DNA from: Oscillospiraceae bacterium
Lineage (GTDB): Bacteria > Bacillota > Clostridia > Oscillospirales > Ruminococcaceae
Assembly (NCBI GenBank): GCA_017472735.1
Contig: JAFUOD010000007.1
Location: 124,001-188,000, forward strand
Length of the DNA stretch: 64,000 bases
Direction of reading: 5' to 3'
Positions 24,733-34,235 of this stretch are shown here, piece after piece (within the stretch, counting starts at the first letter, position 1; every line of letters begins with the position of its first letter). The notes under the pieces were generated by a model that searched no databases, had not been told where the DNA came from, and worked only from the letters and a program-made list of their open reading frames with translations. The translations under genes and the position numbers were made by a program.

Positions 24733-27075
24733 ATGGTTAAATGGCAAAGATTAAAATATTTACATGGTTTGCCCCTTGGCGAAGACGGCAGACGTATTAC
24801 CGGTTCGCAAAAGCACATTGATTTATCACGCAGTGCAGCTTGCGAGGGCATGGTTTTACTTAAAAATGATAACTCGCTGTTGCCCCTTAAAAAAGGTGCG
24901 CGAGTCGCTCTTTTCGGCAAAGCAAGTGCTGACTATGTTAAAGGCGGAGGAGGCAGCGGCGATGTAACAGTTGCTTACACCCGAAACCTCTGCGATGCAA
25001 TGGATATTAAGGAAAAAGAACACAAGCTTCGTGTTTTCACAGATTTGAGTAATTATTATCGCGACGAGGTTGAAAAACAGTATGCCGAGGGCAGAAACCC
25101 AGGCGGAACATATGAGCCCGAAGTTCCCGCTGACCTTGTAGCCAAGGCAAAAGCTTTTGCCGATATCGCAATAATCAGTATTTGCCGTTTTTCGTGGGAA
25201 GGCGGCGACCGTAAGGGCGTTAAAGGTGACGGCGACTTCTATTTGACCGAAGCTGAAGAAAACATGGTTAAAACTGTTACCGATAACTTTGACAAGGTTG
25301 TTGTAGTTCTCAACGTCGGAGGTATGGTAGACACCTCGTGGTTTAAAAATAACGATAAGATCGAAGCTGTTTTGCTTGCATGGCAGGCAGGTATGGAGGG
25401 CGGCTTGGCTGAAGCTGATATCCTTTGCGGAGATGCTAACCCCTCGGGTAAGCTTACCGATACATTTGCTTCATGCTTTGATGATTACCCGTCATCTTAT
25501 AACTTCAATGATTCTGACGATTACGTTGAATATACCGATGATATTTATGTAGGTTACCGCTATTTTGAAACAATTCCCGATGCTCACAAGTGCGTAAACT
25601 ATCCCTTTGGTTATGGATTGTCTTACACAACTTTTAATATTTCTGCTGAATCGGCAAGCGAATGTGACGGCACAGTTACCGTGAATGCAAAGGTAGTAAA
25701 CACAGGCTCTGTCGCAGGTAAAGAGGTTGTGCAGGTCTATTTCAGCGCACCTCAGGGCCTTTTGGGCAAACCGAAATATCAGCTTTGCGCCTTTGCTAAA
25801 ACTGACCTGCTTAACCCCGGAGAATGTCGTGTGCTTTCGTTAAGATTTAACGTTAACGATATGGCATCGTTCGATGATAAAGGCGCAATATGCAAGTCTG
25901 CAAGGGTTTTAGAGAAAGGTGACTATGATATTTATGTTGGTAATTCGGTAGAAAATCTTGTAAAGGCATATACCTATACACTCGCTGATAATGTTGTTAC
26001 CGAGCAGTTAACGTCGTTATGCGCTCCCAAAAAGCTTACAAAGCGCCTTTTGCCCAACGGTACATATGAAGAGTGTGCAACAAGCGAATATGAAAAGCCT
26101 GCAGTTGATACAACAGGCTGGTCAAACTACAGCCCGTGGAGCTTTGCTAAGCCCTCGCCCGACAGAAGAAACACACCGGGCTTTAAAGAAAGAATCTATT
26201 TAGAACACGTTGCAAACGGCAAAAACACTTTAGACGAATTTATGGCTCAGCTTAGCGACGAAGAGCTTATTGACCTTTGCGGTGGCAGACCCAACCATGG
26301 TTTAAGCAATACTTTCTGCTGGGGCGACCTTGCAAACTACGGCGTTCCTGCTTGCGGCACTGCTGACGGGCCTGCAGGCTTGCGTGTTGATTGGTTTACA
26401 GGTGTTACAACAACCGCTTGGCCTTGCGCCACGCTTTTAGCCTGCACTTGGAATACTGACATTGTTGAAGCTGTCGGTGCCGCGGGTGCATTAGAACTCA
26501 AGGAAAACAACCTTGCAATCTGGCTTACTCCTGCAATGAATATTCATAGAAGCCCACTTTGCGGAAGAAACTTTGAGTATTATTCAGAAGACCCCTATGT
26601 TACAGGTAAAATGGCTGCAGCTATGGTAAGAGGTATTCAGTCTCAGCATATTGCAGCATCTGCAAAGCATTTTGCTTGCAACAACAAGGAAACCAACCGC
26701 AAAATGAGCGACTCTATTGTTTCTGAGCGTGCTTTAAGAGAAATCTATCTCCGTGGTTTCGAAATCTGTGTTAAAGAGGCTCAGCCGTGGTCTATCATGA
26801 CCTCGTATAACATTGTTAACGGTGTGTTTGCTGTAGAAAATAAAGAAATGATAAATGGCATTTTGCGTGGTGAATGGGGATTCGAGGGCGCTGTAACCTC
26901 GGACTGGGACACCTTTGGTGAGCATTACCGTGAGGTTTTGGCAGGCAACGATATTAAGATGCCTGTTGGCTCGAGCGGCAGACTTAAGGATGCGCTTGAT
27001 GCAGGATATATCACTCGCGAAGAGATTTGCGTAAGTGCAAAAAGAGTTTTGGAACTTGTACTTAAATTTGATTGA
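24733..27075 (+). CDS. Glycoside hydrolase family 3 beta-glucosidase with reversed domain order
   Basis: A 780-residue, apparently cytosolic (no signal peptide) beta-glucosidase-type enzyme. The usual GH3 C-terminal alpha/beta sandwich comes first (SRSAACEGMVLLKNDNSLLP from about residue 32, and FGYGLSYTTF near 291), then a fibronectin-III-like domain (about 305-390). The catalytic barrel comes last, from about residue 490 to 780, with nucleophile Asp724 in VTSDWD and substrate residues KHFACNNKE. Domain order C-Fn3-N is known from Ruminococcus albus and Butyrivibrio enzymes. ATG 24733 is chosen for the AAAGGAG 8-9 bases upstream; the longer frame would add an unrelated hydrophobic stretch. 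Cellobiose or other short beta-glucosides are the likely substrates. Confidence 0.92.
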   Translation: MVKWQRLKYLHGLPLGEDGRRITGSQKHIDLSRSAACEGMVLLKNDNSLLPLKKGARVALFGKASADYVKGGGGSGDVTVAYTRNLCDAMDIKEKEHKLRVFTDLSNYYRDEVEKQYAEGRNPGGTYEPEVPADLVAKAKAFADIAIISICRFSWEGGDRKGVKGDGDFYLTEAEENMVKTVTDNFDKVVVVLNVGGMVDTSWFKNNDKIEAVLLAWQAGMEGGLAEADILCGDANPSGKLTDTFASCFDDYPSSYNFNDSDDYVEYTDDIYVGYRYFETIPDAHKCVNYPFGYGLSYTTFNISAESASECDGTVTVNAKVVNTGSVAGKEVVQVYFSAPQGLLGKPKYQLCAFAKTDLLNPGECRVLSLRFNVNDMASFDDKGAICKSARVLEKGDYDIYVGNSVENLVKAYTYTLADNVVTEQLTSLCAPKKLTKRLLPNGTYEECATSEYEKPAVDTTGWSNYSPWSFAKPSPDRRNTPGFKERIYLEHVANGKNTLDEFMAQLSDEELIDLCGGRPNHGLSNTFCWGDLANYGVPACGTADGPAGLRVDWFTGVTTTAWPCATLLACTWNTDIVEAVGAAGALELKENNLAIWLTPAMNIHRSPLCGRNFEYYSEDPYVTGKMAAAMVRGIQSQHIAASAKHFACNNKETNRKMSDSIVSERALREIYLRGFEICVKEAQPWSIMTSYNIVNGVFAVENKEMINGILRGEWGFEGAVTSDWDTFGEHYREVLAGNDIKMPVGSSGRLKDALDAGYITREEICVSAKRVLELVLKFD

Positions 27076-27088
27076 CTTTTATTAGATG

Positions 27089-27117
27089 ATCGGTGTAGTT
27101 TTTCTGCACCGATTTTT
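27089..27117 (+). terminator. Terminator of the GH3 gene
   Basis: Stem ATCGGTGTAG / CTGCACCGAT with one wobble, TTTTT loop, followed by TTTTT. Confidence 0.82.
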
Positions 27118-27195
27118 CTATTTCCAAACACGTTTTGACATTTTGCTCTTTGCTCCTCTTATATTCTAAAGAAAAATGAATTTGGAGGTTTAAAC

Positions 27196-27417
27196 ATGGA
27201 AACACTTTACAAACTTATTTCCTCGGAAACAGAATGTGACGGGGAGATTAAAACATTTTACGGCATAGAGCTGAGAGGGGAGAATTCATATCGCGTAGAA
27301 TCACTAAGCACTTCAAAACAGCTTGTAAATGATTTAGTCAGCATCTGCAACAAGCTCAAGCTGTCACAAATACATATTTATGATGTATGTGAAGATTTTC
27401 TTGTAAAGAATTATTGA
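27196..27417 (+). CDS. Small DUF6514-like protein
   Basis: A 73-residue soluble protein. The layout - YGIEL near residue 24, a VESLSTSKQLVNDLVSICNK helix, then a histidine and DVCEDFLV at the C-terminus - fits my recollection of the short DUF6514 family of Clostridia, whose function is unknown. TTGGAGG precedes the ATG. It stands alone between the GH3 terminator and the promoter of the hydrolase gene; that promoter's -35 box overlaps its stop codon. Confidence 0.6.
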   Translation: METLYKLISSETECDGEIKTFYGIELRGENSYRVESLSTSKQLVNDLVSICNKLKLSQIHIYDVCEDFLVKNY

Positions 27418-27443
27418 CTTTCAATAGGCTTTCGGGATATAAT
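27414..27443 (+). promoter_or_regulatory. Promoter for the alpha/beta hydrolase gene
   Basis: TTGACT (27414-27419), 18 bases, TATAAT (27438-27443), 30 bases before the ATG at 27474. The -35 box overlaps the stop codon of the preceding small gene. Confidence 0.65.
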
Positions 27444-27473
27444 TACTTAAATCACCGAAAGGAGCTACCCGTT

Positions 27474-28238
27474 ATGCAGACTCTTAATTTAACTCTTAAC
27501 GAAGAAAGAAATGTTACCCTAACAGCTTATATACAGCAAGTTTCGCCTGAGGATTGGGGCATGACCAAACGCCCTGCAATTATCATTCTTCCGGGAGGAG
27601 GATATGACTACTGTTCACGCAGAGAAGCAGATCCCGTCGCTTTTCCTTATCTTCAGGTCGGATATCAGGTGTTTATTTTAACCTACTCCGTAAACGTGCA
27701 CAAAGCATGGCCTAACCCTTTAAACGACTATGACCAAGCATTTGAAGTGATTAAAGAGCATGCCGACGAATGGCATGTAGATACTGACAGGATTGCAGTA
27801 ATCGGTTTCTCGGCAGGAGGACATTTGGCTGCCTGCACTGCAACAATGGCTCAAAACCGCCCTCGAGCCTGCATTTTGGGATACCCCGTAATTGATGAGC
27901 CTACCACTCATACATACAACAAGAATGCACCTGTACCAACTGAATTTGTTGATGATAAAACAAGCCCCTGCTTTGTTTTTGCCTCAACCAACGATGGTTT
28001 GGTGCCTATTGCAAACTCTGTAAGTTTTATTGATGCACTTGCAAAAAACAAAATTCCTTTTGAATCTCACTTCTATGCATTTGGCAATCATGGCTTCTCA
28101 ACCGGCGAATCTTGCGTTAATAACCGCCGTTGGATATGCACAAGAACACCTAATTGGGTCAAGGACTCGGTTGAGTGGCTTAAGGATATGATGGGCGACT
28201 TTAAACAGGGCGTTTTGTGTGACAGAGATTGGTGGTAA
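27474..28238 (+). CDS. Alpha/beta hydrolase (BD-FAE/acetyl-xylan esterase-like)
   Basis: A 254-residue serine hydrolase without signal peptide. The oxyanion stretch LPGGGYDYCS near residue 39, the nucleophile elbow GFSAGGHLAA near 107, an acid in NDGLVP near 178 and the catalytic His in FGNHGFS near 203 make a complete triad. This branch often removes acetyl or feruloyl groups from plant polysaccharide fragments, which would fit the GH3 neighbour, but the substrate is inferred. ATG 27474 has GAAAGGAG upstream; the earlier TTG at 27414 is part of the promoter. Confidence 0.87.
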   Translation: MQTLNLTLNEERNVTLTAYIQQVSPEDWGMTKRPAIIILPGGGYDYCSRREADPVAFPYLQVGYQVFILTYSVNVHKAWPNPLNDYDQAFEVIKEHADEWHVDTDRIAVIGFSAGGHLAACTATMAQNRPRACILGYPVIDEPTTHTYNKNAPVPTEFVDDKTSPCFVFASTNDGLVPIANSVSFIDALAKNKIPFESHFYAFGNHGFSTGESCVNNRRWICTRTPNWVKDSVEWLKDMMGDFKQGVLCDRDWW

Positions 28239-28267
28239 AATATTTTAAGATTTTTTGAAATTTACTA

Positions 28268-28296
28268 TTGATTTTTGTTTTTACTTATGCTATAAT
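28268..28296 (+). promoter_or_regulatory. Promoter for tRNA-His
   Basis: TTGATT (28268-28273), 17 bases, TATAAT (28291-28296), about 30 bases before the tRNA. A 6-bp hairpin GCGGCT/AGCCGC (28304-28320) lies in the leader. Confidence 0.7.
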
Positions 28297-28326
28297 AGCA
28301 CCTGCGGCTGTAAAAGCCGCATATAT

Positions 28327-28404
28327 GGTGGGTATAGCGTAGTTGGTTAACGCGTTAGATTGTGGTTCTAAAGACCGTCGGTTCGAGTCCGACTATCCAC
28401 CCCA
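28327..28404 (+). tRNA. tRNA-His (anticodon GTG)
   Basis: Acceptor GTGGGTA (from 28328) pairs with TATCCAC with one G-T pair. The extra G at 28327 can pair with C73 as required for histidine identity. Anticodon stem TTAGA/TCTAA holds loop TTGTGGT with anticodon GTG. CCA is encoded. Confidence 0.96.
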
Positions 28405-28405
28405 G

Positions 28406-28439
28406 AAAAGACTGTACACACTGTGTGCAGTCTTTTATT
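28406..28439 (+). terminator. Terminator of tRNA-His
   Basis: Near-perfect stem AAAAGACTG..ACACAC / TGTGTG.CAGTCTTTT right after the tRNA, followed by ATTTT. Confidence 0.85.
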
Positions 28440-28509
28440 TTACTTTTATTTTCAATGGCAGCAGGTATTTATTTCCTATAAATATCTGCTGTTTTTTCGT
28501 CTTTATTGC

Positions 28510-28538
28510 TTGTATTGCAGGCGTAAAAATGGTATAAT
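28510..28538 (+). promoter_or_regulatory. Promoter for the GHL10 lipoprotein gene
   Basis: TTGTAT (28510-28515), 17 bases, TATAAT (28533-28538), 43 bases before the ATG. Confidence 0.55.
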
Positions 28539-28581
28539 ACTGTATGTATATCTTGGGTAACTATGCAAAGGAGGATAAAGC

Positions 28582-30360
28582 ATGAAAACACTAAGAAAAT
28601 TATTGTCAATGCTCATTGCTTTGTCACTTCTTTGTTCTTGTTCAGTTTCAACGGTTAAAGATGATATTGAACCGCCCTCTATTACTATTGAAACATATAA
28701 CACCTTTACAACTGCCGAAACTACGCAGGATACGACACTTACCACAACTGCACCTGTTGCTACCACCGCACCCGATACTCCAGAAGAGGTAACCACTACG
28801 CCAATAGCCTCTGAAGACCTAACCGAGGCAGTAACAACCCCTGTTTCGGAAAGCGAAGTTATTTCATCTTCGGATGAACTTAGCATTGACGATTATGAGA
28901 TTGCCGATTACGAGGGAATGATGTATGCAAATGCAAACCTCAATATAAGAGCTTTGCCCGATGCTGACAGTGACAGAGTTGGCAGGTTTAAAGAAGGCGA
29001 CGAGGTTGAGATCACAGGACTTGTTTCAAACGGTTGGTATAGAGTAAAATATGATGGTGGCGAGTATTTCGTCAACGGCAGATATTTAAGCGACACTTAC
29101 GAATTTGAAGTAACTACCGAAGCTACAGCTGTTACAACCACTACTCCCACAACCGCTGTAACGCCTCCCGCAACTACCACTACAACAACCGCCACAGAGC
29201 CTGAACTGGAATATGAGATCGAAGATGATGAACCTAATATCGTTATCGGGTCCAATTCTTATAACCCGCTTAATTATGATACTCAGAAAGCGATGTGGCT
29301 GGCATATCTCGATATTGATTCAATGCTTTTGAATGCTACCGAATCCGAGTTCAGAGTATCTGTTAAAGAAGCTATGAACAATGTAACTCTTTTGGGCTGC
29401 AACACCGTGTATGTTCATGTAAGAGCATTTGGAGATGCTTATTATCATTCAAACTATTATGCTTTTACTGCAGCTTACAGCGGCACAATGGGTGTTAAGC
29501 CAAGCTATGACCCTCTTGAAATAATGATTGACGAGGCTCATAAATCCGGGCTTTCTTTCCACGCATGGATCAACCCCATGCGAACAACCACCAAAAAACG
29601 TTATAAAGAAATGAGCGACAGCTATACGCTTAAGAAGTGGTATAATTCCGATTCAACAAACGGCACATATCTTGTTTATGATTCCGGTACCGAGTATTAC
29701 TGGCTCAGTCCTGCATATCCTGCCGTGCGCGAGCTTATCTGCAACGGTATTGCCGAGCTTGTTTCCAACTATGATGTAGATGCCATTCATATCGATGACT
29801 ATTTCTATCCCACTACTTCATCAAGCTTTGATAAAGAGGCATTTAAGGCATCTGGAGCAAGCGATCTTACCGCTTGGAGACAAAGCGTTGTAAGTCAGCT
29901 TGTACGTGAGATGTATGCAACCGTTAAAGCCTGCAATTCAAGTGTTTTGTTTGGCATTTCGCCGGCAGGGAATATATCAAACAATACAGATAAGTATTAT
30001 GCCGATGTTATAACATGGTGCTCAAACAAAGGGTATATGGATTATGTCGTCCCTCAGATTTATTACAATTACGGGGACAAGCTTCCGTTTGAGACAACAA
30101 TTATTGACTGGGCTGACCTTGTAACCGAGGATTCAATTGACCTTGTATGCGGAATTGCCGCTTATAAAGTAGGCACAACATCGAGTTGGAGCACGGGTGG
30201 CATTTTAAAACGCCAGACAGATGATGTTAATTCTTTATCTGAATACAGCGGTGTAGCTTATTACCGATATGGCACTGTATTCCTTGCCGATTCAGACATT
30301 GCTGAATTAATGGACGAGGAGATCTCGAAACTGATTATTTCTATTGCTACGTTTAGTTAA
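28582..30360 (+). CDS. Exported lipoprotein with SH3 and GHL10 (glycosyl-hydrolase-like) domains
   Basis: A 592-residue protein with a signal peptide ending in a probable lipobox (LLCSC near residues 17-21). A Thr-rich linker (about 40-100) leads to a bacterial SH3 domain (about 113-173; ANLNIRALPDADSDRVGRF), then a second Thr/Pro linker. The C-terminal half (about 233-592) is a glycosyl-hydrolase-like 10 barrel (PF02638 type): MWLAYLDIDSML, NTVYVHVRAFGDAYY, HAWINPMR and VDAIHIDDYFYP. SH3 domains of this kind bind peptidoglycan, so a role at the cell wall is likely. AAAGGAGG precedes the ATG. The next gene, 11 bases on, has a related domain. Confidence 0.85.
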   Translation: MKTLRKLLSMLIALSLLCSCSVSTVKDDIEPPSITIETYNTFTTAETTQDTTLTTTAPVATTAPDTPEEVTTTPIASEDLTEAVTTPVSESEVISSSDELSIDDYEIADYEGMMYANANLNIRALPDADSDRVGRFKEGDEVEITGLVSNGWYRVKYDGGEYFVNGRYLSDTYEFEVTTEATAVTTTTPTTAVTPPATTTTTTATEPELEYEIEDDEPNIVIGSNSYNPLNYDTQKAMWLAYLDIDSMLLNATESEFRVSVKEAMNNVTLLGCNTVYVHVRAFGDAYYHSNYYAFTAAYSGTMGVKPSYDPLEIMIDEAHKSGLSFHAWINPMRTTTKKRYKEMSDSYTLKKWYNSDSTNGTYLVYDSGTEYYWLSPAYPAVRELICNGIAELVSNYDVDAIHIDDYFYPTTSSSFDKEAFKASGASDLTAWRQSVVSQLVREMYATVKACNSSVLFGISPAGNISNNTDKYYADVITWCSNKGYMDYVVPQIYYNYGDKLPFETTIIDWADLVTEDSIDLVCGIAAYKVGTTSSWSTGGILKRQTDDVNSLSEYSGVAYYRYGTVFLADSDIAELMDEEISKLIISIATFS

Positions 30361-30371
30361 AGGAGAATTTG

Positions 30372-33305
30372 ATGAAGCGACTTTTATGTTTATTTCTTGC
30401 TTTTTTAATATTTGCCGGCTCGTTTTCGTTAGAGAGTCCGCTTTCGCTTGTCGTTTTCTCTGATGAGCCCGAAGATGACGGCGCACAATCTTTGGAAACC
30501 GATACAACAGAAAACGTTGCAACCGATTATTACTATGCTTTTCCCGACAACATGAAAGCGTCTATCATTACCATCGGTTACGATTTCTTTACCGATATCA
30601 ATCAATCTGCTGAGATTACGCAGGGACAGATTGATGAAATTCTTGCAAACTTTGATGAATACGGGCTTAACACAATTATAATTGAAACAAGCTATGACGG
30701 TGTTATATATTATGAGACTGATACACAAATTTTCAGAAACGGCTCGCCGTTAACCATGTTAATCGAGTCTGCCCGTGCACACAATCTGTTTGTTTACATC
30801 TCGTTTAGCTTTAACGACGCACTTAACGCAAATGATATTGACGAGCTTAACCGCAAAGTTGACCACCTGTCACGTTGTGCTCACAGAATTACGAGTAAAT
30901 ATCTGATTGACGGAATTATATTGGACGGATATTATGTTTCCGAGACGGAATCGGCATATAGCGATTATTCCGATTACGGCTCGGGCATGGGCTTTAAGAA
31001 CTGGCTCATTCAAAATAACTCTTATGTTTTCAGCCTTGTCAGCAGTGCAATACGTGCAACAAATAACACCGTAGCCGTTGGCATTGACATCAATAATGCT
31101 TGGATGAACGAGCGCAACGACCCTGCAGGTTCCGACACGAAGGACGATTTTGAGGCATTGGCTGACGGCTTTGCCGATACCTTGCAATATGTTAAGGATG
31201 GCTATGCAGACTTTATGATAGTTAATTGCTATGGCGGACTTGAAAGCGTAGAGCTTAACTTCGAAAGTATAGTTTCGTGGTGGGATGATGTTGCTGACGA
31301 GGCAGGTATTCCAATGTTTATAAAGCACGCGAACGAGCGTATTAACATGTCCGACTCGCGTTGGAGCGTTGACCAGATTTTAAAACAGATTGAAGAATGC
31401 AACAAATATTCCTCCTATTCGGGAAGTGTTTTTAACTCCTATTACTCACTTACCGAGAACGTTGGAAAGAGCACCGAGGCTTTGGTTAAGTATTATAACG
31501 GCTTAATAGATACAGATTCGCTTTATAAAGAGCTTTCAATGGTATTGCCGAAGAAATATAACTATACCACTTATGAACCTACCGTAAAATTCCAGGGTTC
31601 GTTCGATTCAAATTTTGACATTTACTTCAACGGCGAAATTATTAAACTTAACGAAGCAGGGAACTTCTATTTTGAAGAAGACCTTGAGGTTGGTGTTAAT
31701 ACCTTTACATTCCAAAATAAATCGAAGACCATTACATATAAAATTACACGAAAGGTTAAAGTTCTGCAATCTGTTGAACCTGAAGAGGGGACAGAAACCC
31801 GAGTTGAAGGTACAACTAAGATTTCTGTCAGCGTTATCGCTTACAGAGGGTCGGAGGTAACCGCTACCTTAAACGGCAAAACCATTAAACTGACAGAGGA
31901 TGATACTCAGTCAGATGACCTCGATTCCAATACTAACTACACCCACTTCTTGGGCTACTTTACGGCACCTGAGGGTATTGTAGGCGAGGAACAGGATTTA
32001 GGCAATATCGTAATCAATGGCTCTTATAACGACTTTGTTTACGAATCGTTAAACGGTTCTCGAGTTATTGTTAATGCGGTTTCACCTTTGGCTGAGCAGG
32101 CACAGGTCATAAAGATCAAGCACGACAACACCTTAACCTATGACTACTACACGACCGACAACATAGCTATCCCTACCTCTCCCAGACTTCCTGCAGGAAC
32201 AGTTGATGTAGTTGTAAATACGGTTTCTTATAACGTATCGTCTGACGGTGTTTCGCAGACTGTTGACTACTATTTAACAGCATCGGGCTTGCGTATCAAA
32301 GCATCTGACTGTGAGATTGCTGACGGTTATACAATTGTCGATAACAAAATTTCATCCTATGGCACATATGTAAATAACTTCGATACAATAATGTCTTTAA
32401 AGCTCGATTTCCAAACACCGTTTACCGTATCATATTCACCGATATCATATGATTCGCCCAGCTCGAACTCTTATCTGATAAGCGAATTTGAACCGGACTA
32501 TATTTTAATAACATTTGATTATCTTTCAGAATATCTCGATACGCCTACATTTGCGGGTGACTGTATGTTTACCTCGGCTGAATGGGATTACGTTTCTGTC
32601 GGAGGAGAGCAAAAGCTTCAGCTTAAGCTTAAACTTCGCGAACCCGGTATCTTTGGCGGTTACAGCGCTTCATATGACGGCTCGGGGCTGCTGACATTCA
32701 GGTTTAACGGTACAAGCCGAAATCTCTTTGGCTCGGTAATTGTAATCGACCCGGGACACGGATATAACAAGAGTGCGTCCGTCCTCGATCCCGGTGCTGT
32801 CGGTCATGTTGTTGAACAGAAGATAAACCTAGCGATTTCAAAGGTGTTAACAAGCACCTTGCAGGCATATGGAGCAACCGTTTATATGCTTCCGACCGAC
32901 TCTCAGTATATCAACCTTTATGACAGGTCTGAATATGCAAGCAGATATAACCCTGATCTGTTTATCTCAATACATTGCAACAGCACAACCAAGGGCAGCG
33001 GTGTAAGAGGTGTTGAAGCTTATTACTTCACGCCGTTCTCTCAACCGCTTGCGGCGCTTGTTTCAGAGAATATGGCTGATTATTATCAGGATTATGTTTA
33101 CGGTAACAGCAAGAATTATAACAGAGGTGCAAAGTATAATTACTTTACAGTTACCCTTGAGCAACAATTTCCATCGATTCTTGTCGAGTGTGGCTTTGTT
33201 ACCGATGAAAAGGAAGCTATTGCATTAAACAACGAAACCCATCAGCAAGGGCTTGCTTTGGCTATTACCGAGGCAGTAATAGATTATCTTGCCGGTAATT
33301 TCTGA
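30372..33305 (+). CDS. Exported GHL10-like / N-acetylmuramoyl-L-alanine amidase fusion
   Basis: A 977-residue secreted protein with a signal peptide (about 1-25). Residues about 45-390 look like a divergent GHL10 barrel (DEYGLNTIIIETSYDG, IDGIILDGYYVSE). A long beta-rich middle part has no domain I can name. The C-terminal 190 residues are an amidase_3 domain cutting the bond between muramic acid and L-Ala: zinc His in IDPGHGYN (about 789), Glu in VEQKINLA, His in ISIHCNS and the catalytic Glu in LVECGF. AGGAGA precedes the ATG at 30372. It is probably co-transcribed with the GHL10 lipoprotein, suggesting joint action on peptidoglycan, possibly during sporulation or division. Confidence 0.85.
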   Translation: MKRLLCLFLAFLIFAGSFSLESPLSLVVFSDEPEDDGAQSLETDTTENVATDYYYAFPDNMKASIITIGYDFFTDINQSAEITQGQIDEILANFDEYGLNTIIIETSYDGVIYYETDTQIFRNGSPLTMLIESARAHNLFVYISFSFNDALNANDIDELNRKVDHLSRCAHRITSKYLIDGIILDGYYVSETESAYSDYSDYGSGMGFKNWLIQNNSYVFSLVSSAIRATNNTVAVGIDINNAWMNERNDPAGSDTKDDFEALADGFADTLQYVKDGYADFMIVNCYGGLESVELNFESIVSWWDDVADEAGIPMFIKHANERINMSDSRWSVDQILKQIEECNKYSSYSGSVFNSYYSLTENVGKSTEALVKYYNGLIDTDSLYKELSMVLPKKYNYTTYEPTVKFQGSFDSNFDIYFNGEIIKLNEAGNFYFEEDLEVGVNTFTFQNKSKTITYKITRKVKVLQSVEPEEGTETRVEGTTKISVSVIAYRGSEVTATLNGKTIKLTEDDTQSDDLDSNTNYTHFLGYFTAPEGIVGEEQDLGNIVINGSYNDFVYESLNGSRVIVNAVSPLAEQAQVIKIKHDNTLTYDYYTTDNIAIPTSPRLPAGTVDVVVNTVSYNVSSDGVSQTVDYYLTASGLRIKASDCEIADGYTIVDNKISSYGTYVNNFDTIMSLKLDFQTPFTVSYSPISYDSPSSNSYLISEFEPDYILITFDYLSEYLDTPTFAGDCMFTSAEWDYVSVGGEQKLQLKLKLREPGIFGGYSASYDGSGLLTFRFNGTSRNLFGSVIVIDPGHGYNKSASVLDPGAVGHVVEQKINLAISKVLTSTLQAYGATVYMLPTDSQYINLYDRSEYASRYNPDLFISIHCNSTTKGSGVRGVEAYYFTPFSQPLAALVSENMADYYQDYVYGNSKNYNRGAKYNYFTVTLEQQFPSILVECGFVTDEKEAIALNNETHQQGLALAITEAVIDYLAGNF

Positions 33306-33325
33306 TTTTTTGTACAATTTTGCGC

Positions 33326-33353
33326 TTGAATTTTTATTAAAAAGTTATATAAT
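33326..33353 (+). promoter_or_regulatory. Promoter for nfnAB
   Basis: TTGAAT (33326-33331), 16 bases, TATAAT (33348-33353), 33 bases before the TTG start of nfnA. Confidence 0.6.
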
Positions 33354-33386
33354 CAAAGTTAGTTTATAAATTAGAGGCGATTATTC

Positions 33387-34235
33387 TTGTTTAAGATAAT
33401 TAGAAAAAGAGAGCTTAATGACCAAGTAATGCTAATGGTTATTGAAGCACCGTTAATTGCAAAAAAAGCAAAAGCGGGTCAGTTTATAATTTTTAGAACT
33501 GACGAGCTTGGTGAGCGTGTTCCGTTGACAATTGCAGATTATGATGCCGACAAGGGTACGATAACAATTATTTTTCAAAAAATCGGCCGATCAACAATGC
33601 AGCTCGGTACAATGGAAGAAGGAGACTGCATACTTGATGTTGTAGGTCCTTTAGGCATTCCCACTCATTTTGACGAAGGGATCAAGCGCGTTGCTGTAAT
33701 CGGCGGCGGAGTTGGCTGTGCAATTGCTTACCCTCAGGCAAAGGCATTGTTTAATGCCGGTGTTAAGGTTGACCTTATCGCGGGCTTTAGAAGTAAAGAT
33801 ATTGTTATTTTAGAGGACGAGATGAAGGCGGTTTCTACTAACCTCTATATTACTACCGATGATGGCTCATACGGCTCAAAGGGTTTTGTTACAACCAAAC
33901 TGCAGGAGCTTATTAACAGCGGTGTTAAGTATGACTGCGTTGTCGCGATCGGTCCTGTACCGATGATGAAATTTGTATGCAATGTAACAAAGCCTTATGG
34001 TATTAAAACCATTGTTTCATTAAACCCTATTATGATTGACGGCACGGGTATGTGCGGTGGCTGCCGAGTTACGGTTGACGGCAAAATTAAATACGCCTGT
34101 GTTGACGGCCCTGATTTTAACGGCCACAAGGTAGATTTTGATGAACTTATAAGAAGAAATTCGGCCTATAAAGACTTTGAAGAGGACAGCAGAGGTCACA
34201 TCTGCCGATTGACGGGAGGTGTTCGCAATGGCTAA
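33387..34235 (+). CDS. nfnA: NfnA-type FAD/NAD-binding ferredoxin reductase subunit (SudB-like)
   Basis: A 282-residue flavoprotein with a ferredoxin-reductase FAD domain (RVPLTIADYD near residues 49-58) and an NAD-binding domain (VIGGGVGCA near 106). The C-terminal part has GTGMCGGCRVTVDGK, ligands of a [2Fe-2S] cluster, as in dihydroorotate dehydrogenase electron-transfer subunits. Together with NfnB it forms the bifurcating NADH-dependent ferredoxin:NADP oxidoreductase of anaerobes. The start is TTG with AGAGGCG upstream. It overlaps nfnB by 8 bases. A sulfide dehydrogenase-type role is the alternative. Confidence 0.85.
   Translation: MFKIIRKRELNDQVMLMVIEAPLIAKKAKAGQFIIFRTDELGERVPLTIADYDADKGTITIIFQKIGRSTMQLGTMEEGDCILDVVGPLGIPTHFDEGIKRVAVIGGGVGCAIAYPQAKALFNAGVKVDLIAGFRSKDIVILEDEMKAVSTNLYITTDDGSYGSKGFVTTKLQELINSGVKYDCVVAIGPVPMMKFVCNVTKPYGIKTIVSLNPIMIDGTGMCGGCRVTVDGKIKYACVDGPDFNGHKVDFDELIRRNSAYKDFEEDSRGHICRLTGGVRNG

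Noticed and set aside
28343..28537. Open frame of 64 codons over tRNA-His
   Set aside because: It starts inside the tRNA and runs through its terminator; no ribosome site and no protein-like composition.
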